Below are positions 1-10,619 of a DNA stretch of 64,000 nucleotides, piece after piece. The stretch is taken from the NCBI GenBank assembly GCA_963281255.1, contig OY725506.1, positions 1,159,001-1,223,000 on the forward strand, given 5' to 3'. The notes under the pieces are model-generated. The model was not told where the DNA came from, did not search any database, and worked only from the letters and a program-made list of their open reading frames with translations. Every line of letters begins with the position of its first letter. Position 1 is the first letter of the stretch. A program made the position numbers and the translations under genes. The DNA is from Aphrocallistes beatrix. Its lineage: Eukaryota; Porifera; Hexactinellida; Sceptrulophora; Aphrocallistidae.

Positions 1-72
1 TTCCACGAGGAGTGCAGCCACTTCATCCTCACTCAGCTCATTGAGTGGTTTCGTTTGGAGATAACTTGCCAT
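1..72 (-). CDS. 5' end of an unidentified gene running off the left edge
   Basis: Reading leftwards from an ATG at 72, 24 codons stay open to the window edge. The peptide begins MASYLQTKPLNELSEDEVAA and is acidic and helix-like (DEVAALL). No family is recognisable from so short a stretch. The upstream side (73 onward) is AT-rich with three TGASTCA motifs at 514-646, which would fit a promoter region. A random open frame of this length is quite possible, so this is a tentative call. Confidence 0.35.
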   Translation of the reverse strand, partial: MASYLQTKPLNELSEDEVAALLVE

Positions 73-1556
73 TGTTTGCCTAATCAGATATAGTAATTTA
101 AAATGGATTGAAAGTTCATGCCACTTTAAATATTTAGACATTATAATAACCGTTATAATAACCAATTAATAATAAATTGTTTTTCATAAAATATAAGATC
201 ATTTGTGTTGGGTTGTCTTGTCACGAACAAAAAGGTCCACCGTATTCGTTACAGTCACATAAATTAATGCGAAAAAAATCCGTAACGAAGGGAATTATAT
301 TATTTAAGTTGTATATTATTTATCTACATTCATGATATTAACTTACTTAGTCCAGGAAAAACGAATAGTCTTTGTATTTCACTTGTCTTGAATTGTTTGT
401 AGAATCCTTTAAATCTGTAGCTTTTGAGATAAATTTCCATTATTCCTTTTTATATTAAAGTTGGTGTTGTGATGGTTCCATAGAGCCAATACTGTGGAGA
501 TTGCAATTAGGAATGACTCAGTCTAATATTGATATCTCTATTGGGCCACTCAACACAATACTACTACGACTAAACTTGTATTTAGAATGAGTCATACTAT
601 TAGCATTTTCTCTAACTACTTCGTTTATTCCAGTAGGGGTGACTCATTCTCATTTGCATATACTTTACACGTATTGTTGTTTGCTACATTTAAGGAATAA
701 TCAAGAAATTATTACTAACAAAGACTGCACAGTCGAATTACGCAAGTGTGCACACAAAAACAATCGAATTTGACGAGTTGATTAATCGTATTTATTAGAT
801 AAATTATCTGTGACTGTATATAACAGCCTTGCTTAAACTGTGGTACGCGAGCTCCTAGTGGTACGTGGATGGAGGTATCTCGCTTTACGTTAAAAATATA
901 TAAAAATATCGGTAATTATGGTGGTATGCGGTGTAAAAAGCTCGAGAACCACTGGTATATAATACTTCCCAACCTGAGCTGTATGAGCGGGGCGCTGGGC
1001 ACAATAGAAAAGTCGGATGTACTGTATAGTCAAAATAAACGAGAAATGTAGAGGAATTCATGAAAAATCGGGCATTAGTGAAGAATAGTTAAGCAAAATA
1101 TGGGAAAATATCCGATGATTAGTATACATGAATCTAAAGGTGCGAACTACTTCTACTATGTATCAAATATTTAATACAGTCGAACCTGCTATAACGACAC
1201 TCTATATAGCGGTCACTAATGAACAGTCCCGTCTGAAATTCCATATTATTGAACCTGTGTATAGCGGTCACCTGCTCAACGCGGCCAGCGGCCACCCGTT
1301 TGTAGTCCCTTACTGACCCTAAAACTGTGTATAACGGCCATCACCTGTGTATAACGGCCATTACCTGTCTATAACGGCCACTACATGTCTATAACGGCCA
1401 TCACCTGTCTATAACGGCCACTACCTGTCTATTTAAATAGGTAGGTCTTGTACAACAATATAAACATCTCCCTGGAGCCCTTTTTAGATTTCCTCTTCCT
1501 TAATAACATACATGCACTTTAACATTTAATATTCATAAATACACTAAATAACTGTA
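73..1556. other. Intergenic, AT-rich, no gene seen
   Basis: No convincing coding sequence. The short open frames at 869-1051 and 1128-1316 show no domain and lie over repeat sequence. The stretch contains three TGASTCA motifs (514-520, 588-594, 640-646), a transposon-end-like sequence from 1177, and a 20-bp tandem array at 1325-1432. Confidence 0.6.
1177..1432. repeat. Transposon-end remnant and derived 20-bp tandem array
   Basis: CAGTCGAACCTGCTATAACG at 1177 directly follows a TA and resembles pogo/Tc1-type termini. Related words (TATAGCGGTCAC) recur to about 1290. From 1325 to 1432 the word ATAACGGCCA recurs every 20 bp, five times (1331, 1351, 1371, 1391, 1411), as a near-perfect array of the unit ACCTGTCTATAACGGCCACT. 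The array looks like an amplified subterminal piece of the same element. Confidence 0.7.
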
Positions 1557-2603
1557 TTAATTATGTGATTTCAAATGTTGATTCCTGTTCTTAGATTTAG
1601 TGAATCCTCTCTTGCACACGGAACACAGATAAGGTTTTTCTCCGGTGTGGATGCGGAGATGTTTTGTGAGGTCTGAACTAGATTTGAATTTTTTGGGACA
1701 GATTGAACATACATACGGTCTCTCTCCTGTGTGAATGCGAGTGTGTATCGTTCGGCTTGATTTAGTGGTGAAGCTTTTATGACAAATCAAGCATTCGTAT
1801 CCCCCTCCTGTACACCCCGTGTGTGCACGCATGTGGTAGATGAGGGTTGCATTGCGAGTGAATCTTTTATGGCAAAAAGTGCAACCGAATGGTTTTTCTG
1901 GGGAATGCGTTCGACTGTGATTTGTGAGACTTGAACGTTGATTAAACTTTTTGGGACAATGTTTGCACTCGAAAGGCTTTTCTCCTGTGTGTACTCGGAC
2001 GTGTTTCATTAGATGCGAGTTTTTGTCGAATCTTTTCTGACAAGTCGTGCACTCGTGAGACTTATCATGGTTATGACGGGTACGGACATGAATGACGAGG
2101 CTTGAATTTTGATCAAATCTTTTAGAACAAATAAGACACTCAAAATGTATTTCTTCCGTATGTGTGATGATGTGTTTCGTGAGCTTGGAAACGGTAGCAA
2201 ATCTTTCGAAACAGGTAGTGCAATCATACGGCCCCTCTCTCGTACGAGTACACCTATGAAGTAAAGAAGAGTCAGATAACTTATTTCCCCTTTCTTTTCT
2301 ACCCTTGTGCGTACGCGGCTGTTTTACAAGAGCTGGATACTGTGTAGCAGTTAGACAATTTTGATTTCGAATGTGTGCATTTCGATGTGTATTGCTAATG
2401 AACCGCTTTCCACACTCGTTACATTTCAATTTGTGGCGTTTTTGAGTGTGTTTCTCGTAGTAGGATTTGGTCGCGTACGCTGTTGAGCATATTCCGCACT
2501 TAAATGGTTTCTGCTGTATAATCTGTTGAATCGCTATTTTTTCCCTCACAGCGTCCAGGCTGTCTGTGTCTGAGAGTGGTTCATTCTTTATTGCTATGGA
2601 CAT
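1557..2603 (-). CDS. C2H2 zinc-finger protein, ten fingers
   Basis: Single-exon gene of 348 aa starting MSIAIKNEPLSDTDSL. A short acidic leader (about residues 1-33) is followed by two N-terminal fingers. The second ends in Cys instead of the last His (C2HC). A basic linker comes next, then eight tandem fingers to the C-terminus, several joined by the classic HTGEKP/HTGERP linkers. Such arrays bind DNA sequence-specifically, so the product is probably a nuclear transcription regulator. No KRAB, SCAN or BTB domain is visible and no orthologue can be assigned. An in-frame stop immediately upstream of the ATG supports the start. One finger pair is joined by an unusual glycine-rich linker (HTGCTGGG). 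Confidence 0.9.
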   Translation of the reverse strand: MSIAIKNEPLSDTDSLDAVREKIAIQQIIQQKPFKCGICSTAYATKSYYEKHTQKRHKLKCNECGKRFISNTHRNAHIRNQNCLTATQYPALVKQPRTHKGRKERGNKLSDSSLLHRCTRTREGPYDCTTCFERFATVSKLTKHIITHTEEIHFECLICSKRFDQNSSLVIHVRTRHNHDKSHECTTCQKRFDKNSHLMKHVRVHTGEKPFECKHCPKKFNQRSSLTNHSRTHSPEKPFGCTFCHKRFTRNATLIYHMRAHTGCTGGGYECLICHKSFTTKSSRTIHTRIHTGERPYVCSICPKKFKSSSDLTKHLRIHTGEKPYLCSVCKRGFTKSKNRNQHLKSHN

Positions 2604-4131
2604 ACTACTTTCTAGTTAGCGACTGAAACAGGGTTTTATAGTTTTCTACGTGACTATTCAAACGGTTTGGTTTATCTCGTTTTGTTAAAATGTGTTTCTT
2701 CATCGTGTGAATTGCATAATGATTGTTTGAATAGAAATTGATACAGCGTGCTAAGTATAGACTAAAATTTACATATTCATAGTATCCAGTCAATATTTAT
2801 ATTTTGAGGATATCTTAATAAATAGATTGATAGTACTCCAGTCTAGAGCATGATACGGTGCCAGCTTTCCGTCTCGGATATTTTTAGTGTGCCGACTATA
2901 CTTTGTATAGTGGTCAACTTATGAAATACCTGCCTACCTATATTTATATTTTCTGAGGGTGGGAGTGCATTACTGGTCAGGGGAGGCCGAACTTTGAGGA
3001 TTATTAACCAATTAATTAATGGAGTTCACATCTAAATTTTGTATTATGTCTTTGGATCATTTTCAAATCCAGGAGGAGAGCTCGGGCCCACCAACCCACC
3101 CGGGTTCGACGCCTATGTTACTGTTGATTCCGAATTCCCAGCATAATATTTTAGATTAATTTAAACTAGTGAACCTATATGACCTTCTTTTGAAGACTAT
3201 TCGAGGCTTTGAACTGAAGATTGATTATTTATTTCGTCTCGACTAAATTTCTGATGTTTAACTTTGCTAAATTAATAAGTAATTCTCTGCTACTGTAATC
3301 TAGAATATAATAAAGGAAATTATATTGCTACGTAATTCATAACTACAGTTTTTGAATGATACTATCAGTTTCATTGTGAATAAGAAAACGTGGCCTTATT
3401 CTCTCCGAGGTTTTAGCATCCATGTGCACAACTATTGTCTCATATAGCTTCAAGTTTATATTCATTTGAATATAAAGCCATTCGTAAAATAGATATCTGG
3501 AATTCCTGAATAATCTGTCATATTGATGAAAATAGGATAATAATAGATTGAGGTCAAATCTATGTCTGTTAAAAAGCACGATCAGGAACCATATTAATAC
3601 AGATTGTCGGTGAGTTTTATTGGAGTCGACACAATTCATAAATTGCTGCGTAATTGTGCACAATAAGCAATTCTCCAGGCTCCTGAAAATCATATACGAC
3701 GGTCCCGAACAACCCCGATTTGTGAGTTCCACAATTTCCAGTGTCAACACAGAGCACACTTCGTATACTAATCCAATTAAGACATTGACATTAAGTAAGG
3801 CTTTATGGAAACTGCCGAAGTTTAACGATAGTTATAAATTACCATTGACTCATCGTTAAGCCAAATTCTGCAAAATTCTGAGAATAAACACTTAATAATA
3901 TAAATTCCATGGGGGTCGATATAGAATTGATCCCGTAATTTTATGGCTTCCCCGACCAAAATGACAAGCAAAATCCATTGTCCATGGATAAGATACGTCT
4001 TAAACCTTGGAAATAGCCAGGAATCGTGACTATCTGTTCATTATACAGCAATTGCACCTATATAAGGGAGTAGTTAGCAACAAGGTCAAGGGGGGAAGAA
4101 GAATCTTACAACAATAGTCTTTAAGTGATAA
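2604..4131. other. Intergenic, no gene seen
   Basis: Open frames on both strands around 3343-3859 overlap each other, lack ATG starts or domains, and are not called. The sequence is AT-rich with no clear terminal repeats. The missing first exon of the downstream selenoprotein gene may lie here, because its open exon has no ATG and a stop is met at 4129. Confidence 0.5.
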
Positions 4132-4203
4132 CATATTTGTAATATTTCACTAGAGGTAATTCTGGCAGGTTGCGTAGCAACACCATTTGAAAATAAGAAT
4201 GTC

Positions 4204-5114
4204 TTGCCATTATCTACATTCAACGTACAGTTAAATTATGTCAGTCATTCTACTAATGAAGTGGTGAGGAAGCTAACGAATCAAACAGTTGACACGGAAT
4301 CATCAGAGAAGAGATTACATGCTGATCTCTCCCAGCTGATTTCACACCTCTCTACGTGCTACCAGTCACTAGGTGTCAAGTCAACAGCTGACTTCCATCG
4401 CATCACATCTAGCGACACATCAGATACATCCATTGAGGAGTCAGTGCATAGATACCATGAGGCACTTAGGAATGTTGATGATATCATAACACAACCAATA
4501 AGTCAAGGTAAGTTCTAAATTAAGAACTTTTTCTAGGTGGAATAAATCTAATTTAGGTAGCTGCTGTTCTATTTAAAGGTTCCTCATTGTCACAGCTGGT
4601 ACTGACAGATGTCCGCACGCGTGCAGAAGTGAGTATGGCCTGTCTACTGCCTCAGAATAGATACACACTGCTTGTGCTGCTACGTCATTTCGCTTGACAC
4701 CCTTGACACACACACATCGCCCGACTAAACGAATGGAGATCCCAATTCATACACCTGTCACTCCAAGTTGTGATTGTCACTTTCAATTGTGTCGAGGTAG
4801 CGCAGAAGTGGCTCGACATAACACCTACAGATTTCATATTCTTATCTGACATAAACAAACTTGTTTACAGCTGTGTCAACTTGAAAAGATCCTATTTGAA
4901 AACCTGGCACATGAGTGCACTGGAGTACTACAGTGAGAGAATCGTGAGTGGAGATGTTCTCCTCAATCCGCTTGCGACGGATGATTTGGAGCAGATGGGT
5001 GGTGACGTAGTGGTGGATAGTTGTGGGAAGGTGTTGTATTCACACCTCACCGAGGCGACAGTGGGCAGGCCCAGCCCAGAGGTGTTAGTTTCAGTCATTA
5101 GTTCCAGAATGTGA
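4204..5114 (+). CDS. Selenoprotein L-like, UxxU peroxiredoxin-like redox protein (5' end incomplete)
   Basis: Two exons are seen: 4204-4507 (frame open from 4132, no ATG, so a 5' exon is missing) and 4579-5114. They are joined by a 71-bp GTAAGT...AAAG intron that keeps the frame (phase 1). Exon 2 encodes LLVLLRHFA, then TGA at 4695-4697, His-Pro, TGA at 4704-4706, then 136 further codons to a TGA stop at 5112. The frame after the TGAs is clearly coding, with GLKRS-like and QMGGDVVVDSCGKVLYSH segments typical of the AhpC/TSA-type PRXL2/SelU/SelL thioredoxin fold. Reading both TGAs as selenocysteine gives U-H-P-U exactly where relatives carry C-x-x-C. A SECIS follows at 5113-5180. Selenoprotein L, known from aquatic animals, has this UxxU (diselenide) motif. 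The N-terminal 100 residues are helical and unassigned. Expected role: thiol/selenol redox. Confidence 0.85.
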
Positions 5115-5180
5115 GAGTTGTGTGGACCATGATAGTAAGAAAATAAATATCCAGTTTCTTACCTGATTTTTTCACATCTC
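5113..5180 (+). promoter_or_regulatory. SECIS element (selenocysteine insertion) in the 3' UTR
   Basis: The SECIS core is present: ATGA at 5129-5132 and the opposing TGA at 5164-5166. Between them an 8-bp perfect helix (GTAAGAAA with TTTCTTAC) closes a 12-nt apical loop containing AA. Below the quartet, GTGTG (5120s) can pair with CACAT, and GAG (5113) with CTC (5180), as helix I. The short unbranched loop suggests a form-1 SECIS. It starts right at the stop codon of the UxxU gene. An AATAAA polyadenylation signal lies at 5346. Confidence 0.8.
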
Positions 5181-5991
5181 CGTTGTTGGATTTGCTTAAA
5201 TTTACTATTAAATTAAAAATAATTTCCGAATATTTATTAGTTTATAGCATTAGTTCGATCTGGTATTTAGGACCAAAATATCAAGACACAAACCACAAAA
5301 TCTATCTGAAATTGTGTGTATGGGGGATTCCGATGTCGAGAATTCAATAAACATTAAAATGACATCTAATCATCAGTAAACCATTTTAATTTGTGCTGAG
5401 TATTGGCTTAAGTGGTTTTCAACCAAGAATATGTCAACGATTCAGTGATTTGTGATAGGAAGAAGATTGCCTCTTTCTTCAAGTGACAGCCTAGATTATT
5501 TTACAATTACAGTGGAATTCGCTTATTAGCAACTCGCTTATTAGCAATATTGCTCTATTAGCAACCAATCTTCAGGTCCCAGGTGAAGATTTTGTGTTAA
5601 TTATGTTCCCTTATTAGCAACTTCGCGTATTAGTAACCATTTTATGAGCAAAACTCGAGTTGCTAATAAGCGAATTCCACTGTATTTTGTAACTATTTAC
5701 GAAGTGTTCGTCAGCCAAGCAGCGTAGCGTGCTTGTCTAAATAAAAGTTCGAAACCTCGTACGAGAGGGAAAACATCTAACTTAACCCGCACTATTCATA
5801 ACTCCTGTCCAATTGAGCAGGTGGGAGTTGCAAATATGAGTAGCAATGCTACTTATCAAAAATGTAATTACTCGAACATGTAAATAATAAAAAATTAAAC
5901 CTAATTGGACAACTAATTTAATGACCATATCCGACTAACAACTAATTACACGTACATGAATTAACCTAACAGCAACATTCCTACCAAGTAA
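5181..5991. other. Intergenic between convergent genes, one MITE
   Basis: Separates the selenoprotein gene (+) from RPL27A (-). It holds the 3' UTR with AATAAA at 5346 and a TA-flanked MITE at 5510-5682. Nothing else is recognisable. Confidence 0.6.
5510..5682. mobile_element. TA-flanked MITE (Tc1/mariner/pogo-like), 173 bp
   Basis: Perfect terminal inverted repeats of about 27 bp begin CAGTGGAATTCGCTTATTAG and end with the reverse complement. TA dinucleotides lie on both sides (5508-5509 and 5683-5684). There is no coding capacity. Internally the word TTATTAGCAAC recurs several times. Confidence 0.85.
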
Positions 5992-6507
5992 CTAAGCCAC
6001 GAGTACACATGCACCTCCCACCTTCTTAATCTTCTTCTCGGCCTTGGCGGAGAAGTACTTAGCTTTCACTATAATCGGGATCCGAGGGAGCTTGCCTTTC
6101 CCGAGCACCTTGAAGTACCCCGCCCGCCTCACGTCTATGACTGGCACCTTCTCCAGACTTTTGTCCGCGTTCTTGTACGCCTGTCTGTGCCTCTCACTGA
6201 GAATGGACCAGATCTGGTCTGTGTTGATGGTAGGGCAGTAGTACTTGTTTCTGTTCAAATGGAAGTACCGCATTCCGACCTGAGTAAATACATTTCAAAG
6301 TTTATACACTTTACCTGCAGTTATGAGTAAATAACCACTCACCTTCCCGAAGTATCCGGGGTGGTACTTGTCGAAGTTAGCCCTCTTATGCAGCATTCCT
6401 CCTGCGTTACCTCTCCCCCCAGGGTGCTTCCGGTGCTTCCCTACCCTCCCGTGACCAGCACTCACGTGTCCTCGGAGCTTCCTCGTCTTCTTCAGTCGGG
6501 ATACCAT
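5992..6507 (-). CDS. RPL27A: 60S ribosomal protein L27a (uL15)
   Basis: Two exons: 6507-6343 and 6279-5992, with a 63-bp intron (GTGAGT...CAG). The joined protein is about 150 aa, close to the 148-aa human protein, and starts [20 protein letters not shown]. Diagnostic segments are the Gly/His-rich [15 protein letters not shown] motif, [11 protein letters not shown] at the exon junction, [12 protein letters not shown], and the C-terminal VGGACVLVA. It is a large-subunit ribosomal protein that sits near the peptidyl-transferase region. The gene is convergent with the selenoprotein gene. About 60 bp upstream of its ATG lies a hairpin-containing element shared with the region upstream of the TRAF-like gene. 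Confidence 0.97.
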
Positions 6508-6556
6508 CCTGTGACTTTTGGACCAATAAGCTTGTCTAAATACTAAATTAACAATT

Positions 6557-6676
6557 TAAAAAAGCCCCTCACAGGAAGTGTTCTTCCAACATAATTATTG
6601 TGAGAATACACATACTGTACTATGAAATGTTATTGAGCCACTATACCCCAAATATTTTTTGCTGACTCATGATGTC
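6557..6676 (-). repeat. Shared upstream element, copy 1 (5' of RPL27A)
   Basis: About 120 bp similar to 11875-11991. It has CTCACA (6568) pairing with TGTGAG (6604), an inner GGAAG-TGTT-CTTCC hairpin, and then common words (GAGAATACA, ATGAAATGTTAT, ACCCC). In both places it sits 60-90 bp upstream of a minus-strand ATG. It could be a dispersed repeat or a shared promoter/5' UTR module. Confidence 0.55.
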
Positions 6677-7275
6677 AAATAGATTTCGAGTTATAATCAA
6701 AAGAATCACAAAATGCTGCGTAATCATGATGATTTAGCATATTTTAGCAATCGAAGGGAATATATTATAATTTTTAAGTGCAAATTTCCATGCTCATCAT
6801 CACAAAAAATTTAAGTCATTGTATTTCAAACTGTGGCTAGCTGAGTGGAGACGGTCGGCCACCAACACTGATTTTAGAACTGACACCTATACTATTATAG
6901 ACTATAGAGGATCATAGATCCCATATAATAGAATAGAAACACATTAAAAGGTATGTTTGCTGCTAAATATTCTACATTATACATACTACATACATGTAGT
7001 TTCTAAAATAATTTATACCCACTTATTAAGTAGTATAGAGATATGAATCTGACTGACAACGCGGAGCTCCTACCTACAAGCTAGATACGTATTGTTTCTT
7101 TCGCTTTCTATATTTCAATAGGTAACAAAAATAACAGCATAATATGAATTCACATTACGAAAGAATAGATAATATACTAAATAGAAATAGCGAATAGTTC
7201 GAACACACGAAATTACCACATATCAGAACATACTCTATAATATACCCATAGTCTCAAGAGGAGCTCACTACTCAG
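6677..7275. other. Intergenic, AT-rich, nothing recognised
   Basis: Lies between RPL27A and the stomatin gene, upstream of the first and downstream of the second. No gene or clear repeat is seen. Confidence 0.5.
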
Positions 7276-8400
7276 TTAGTTGACCTTCTTGAACAGGTCG
7301 TAGAGGAGGTCGATGGGCAGCGGGAATATGTAGGTGTGGTTCTTCTCCCCGGCCACCAGGTTGAGTGTCTGCAGGAACCTCAGCTGGAGAGCCCCAGGCG
7401 CCGCTTCCAGAATGGTAGCGGCCTCTCTCAGGTTCTTGGAGGCCTCCCACTCGCCGTTGGCCATGATCGCCTTGGCTTTGGCCTCCCTCGTAGCCTCCGC
7501 TTCAGCCGCCATGGCACGCTTAATGTCCCTAGGAATGCTTATGTCCTTCATCTCTACGCTCTCCACCTGAAGCAGTAGGCACACGAATTATAATACAGTC
7601 TGCGCTTAATCGGGCCAACCGCTTAATCGGACATCTTTTGGCAGGGCCGTAATAGTTCTCACACGCTAATACAAAATGTTTTCAGTTAATAGGGTTATCC
7701 GCTTATTAATAGGGTCAAAATGTCCTCTGACCGATGTGGTCCTATTAAGCGGAGTCGACTGTAGTGACATATCTAGGCACCATCAAGGTATAACTGCAGA
7801 CTATCTAACACACAAACGCACTGCTACACAGCTTACCTTGATTCCCCACGGGTCAGTGGCCTCATCTAGAATCTTCTCCATTTCCGATCCCAGGACATCC
7901 CTCTCAGTGAGGATCTGGAACATGGTCCTGGAGCCCAGCACACTCCTGAGGGTGCTCTGAGCGAGCAGCGTAGTGGACGCATACGTGTCTACCACGTTCA
8001 CCACGGAGAGGAACGGATTGAAAATCCTGTAGAACACCACCGCGTTAACGCTAGCATTCACCGAGTCCTTGGTCAGGATCTCCTGGGAGGGGACGTCGAT
8101 CACGTGAGTACGCAGGTCTATGATCCTCTTGGCGTCTATGCAGGGGAGTGTGAACACGAACCCTGGTCCCTGTGCCACTTTGCTGATAATTCGCCCCTGC
8201 CTGAAGATAATGGCCCTCTCGTACTCCTTCAGGACGGATAAGGAGCTCCATATCGTAATTGGGAAGAAGAGAAAGAGGACGACCCAACCGATGATTGAGA
8301 ACACAATGCTGGATCCTGTCAAGACAATGTCTTGATAGTCCTCCTCATTTCCTGATCCAGGACTACCGATATCAGGATGCATGGGCTCTCGTTCTGCCAT
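7276..8400 (-). CDS. Stomatin-family (SPFH/band 7) membrane protein
   Basis: Two exons, 8400-7837 and 7566-7276, joined in phase 0, giving 284 aa (human stomatin is 288). Order: acidic N-terminus, a hydrophobic hairpin at about residues 28-55 (VFSIIGWVVLFLFFPITIW), then the SPFH domain starting LKEYERAIIFRQGR, with GPGFVFTLPCID, DVPSQEILTKDSV and ATDPWGIKVESVEMKDI. The C-terminal helix is rich in Ala/Glu (AAEAEATREAKAKAIMANGE) and ends LPIDLLYDLFKKVN. Stomatins sit on the cytosolic face of membranes, oligomerise, and modulate ion channels. The 270-bp intron carries a MITE (7596-7761). Which stomatin paralogue this is cannot be decided by eye. Confidence 0.95.
7596..7761. mobile_element. TA-flanked MITE in the stomatin intron
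   Basis: Imperfect terminal inverted repeats CAGTCTGCGCTTAATCGGGC and the reverse complement of CCTATTAAGCGGAGTCGACTG, flanked by TA on both sides. Similar termini occur in the larger element at 39460-39783. Confidence 0.75.
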
Positions 8401-9497
8401 TCTATCTCGCTAGAAAACTGGAATAGCTACCAAGTTATAGAGCATCATATCATATCATGTTTATCTTATTGTTAATAATCAAGAACTAATCTGATAGAAA
8501 TTTTATTGCTCAAGAATTCAGGCTTTCACCCAGGCGTACTGGGCGCGATTTTTTGGGGGGCTAGGCGGGTGGCATACACCAAATAGGCGTGCAGTAATAT
8601 GAATTTTTACAATATCATATTTTTTCCTATATTGCATCATAGGAAGGATATATAACTATACGCGTATACAAGTACTATTTCAGAAGTAAAAGGTATGTGA
8701 ATACCAAATATTTTTAAGTTGTAAATAGTAACGATAACAACTTCAAATGAGTCTATAATTGGTAGTATAAGCATGTATTTCTAGAAGAATTGGTTGATTT
8801 ATAAAATTACTAATACGTATACTAGAATTCAATTAACATTGTATATAAAATGCAGAGTCTAGGCACGTAGAAAAAATGGTGGCGTCCATTTAGGCGTATG
8901 ACTTTGGAAAGCTGGATGAAACCCTGCTCAAGATTGATGTTACAAGTAGGCGAGTTAGAATTTGATTAAGTAGAAGCATATGTACTTGGAAACATTATGT
9001 GGCAATGGGCCGGGCCTTTTTGCCTGAAGTCGTTTCGAAGGCCCAAAATATATCTGAAATATTAATTTTTCTTCAGAGGTAAATGGGGCTAAAAATCAAG
9101 AATACTCCTCGAGTTTATGCAGAATGTTACTTCGTAGTCATAATTAGTCAAAGGACACATGTTAAATTTGGTAGAAATCACTGTTACAGAGCCGTAGCCA
9201 TCGGTACGGATATTCCGGTTTCAACGGGCCACATTTTTGTCCCAACCGAACCACTTCAAACCTCTGGTGTCTATCCATTGCGTTAGACTGCGTAGGATCA
9301 CGGAACAGAAGTAGACATATATAGTATGTAATGTATGTGGACCAAATGATTTCGAACAAGAGGTACTGATCTCATTGAGAGACACCTCAAACCTCACTTA
9401 GTATCAAAATATCACGACAAAACAACTAAATTATACAATTTCCTTTTTATATCTGTTGAATAATCAATAAAACATGAGAGACATGAGCTGAGAGACG

Positions 9498-9507
<10 letters not shown>
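8401..9507. other. Intergenic, nothing recognised
   Basis: AT-rich sequence between stomatin and the first Rab gene. The open frame at 9083-9286 has no domain. No terminal repeats or tandem arrays were seen. Confidence 0.5.

Positions 9508-10619
<1,112 letters not shown>

Noticed and set aside
3343-3859. Overlapping 138-aa (-) and 79-aa (+) open frames
   Set aside because: The minus frame starts at GTG, neither shows a domain, and they overlap on opposite strands in AT-rich DNA.
4204-5114. Reading the selenoprotein locus as two small genes or a pseudogene
   Set aside because: The frame is identical before and after the TGAs, both TGAs occupy a redox-motif position, and a SECIS follows.
5700-5770. 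tRNA-like word GTTCGAAACC downstream of CAGCGTAG
   Set aside because: No cloverleaf or acceptor stem can be drawn; at most a decayed tRNA-derived SINE.
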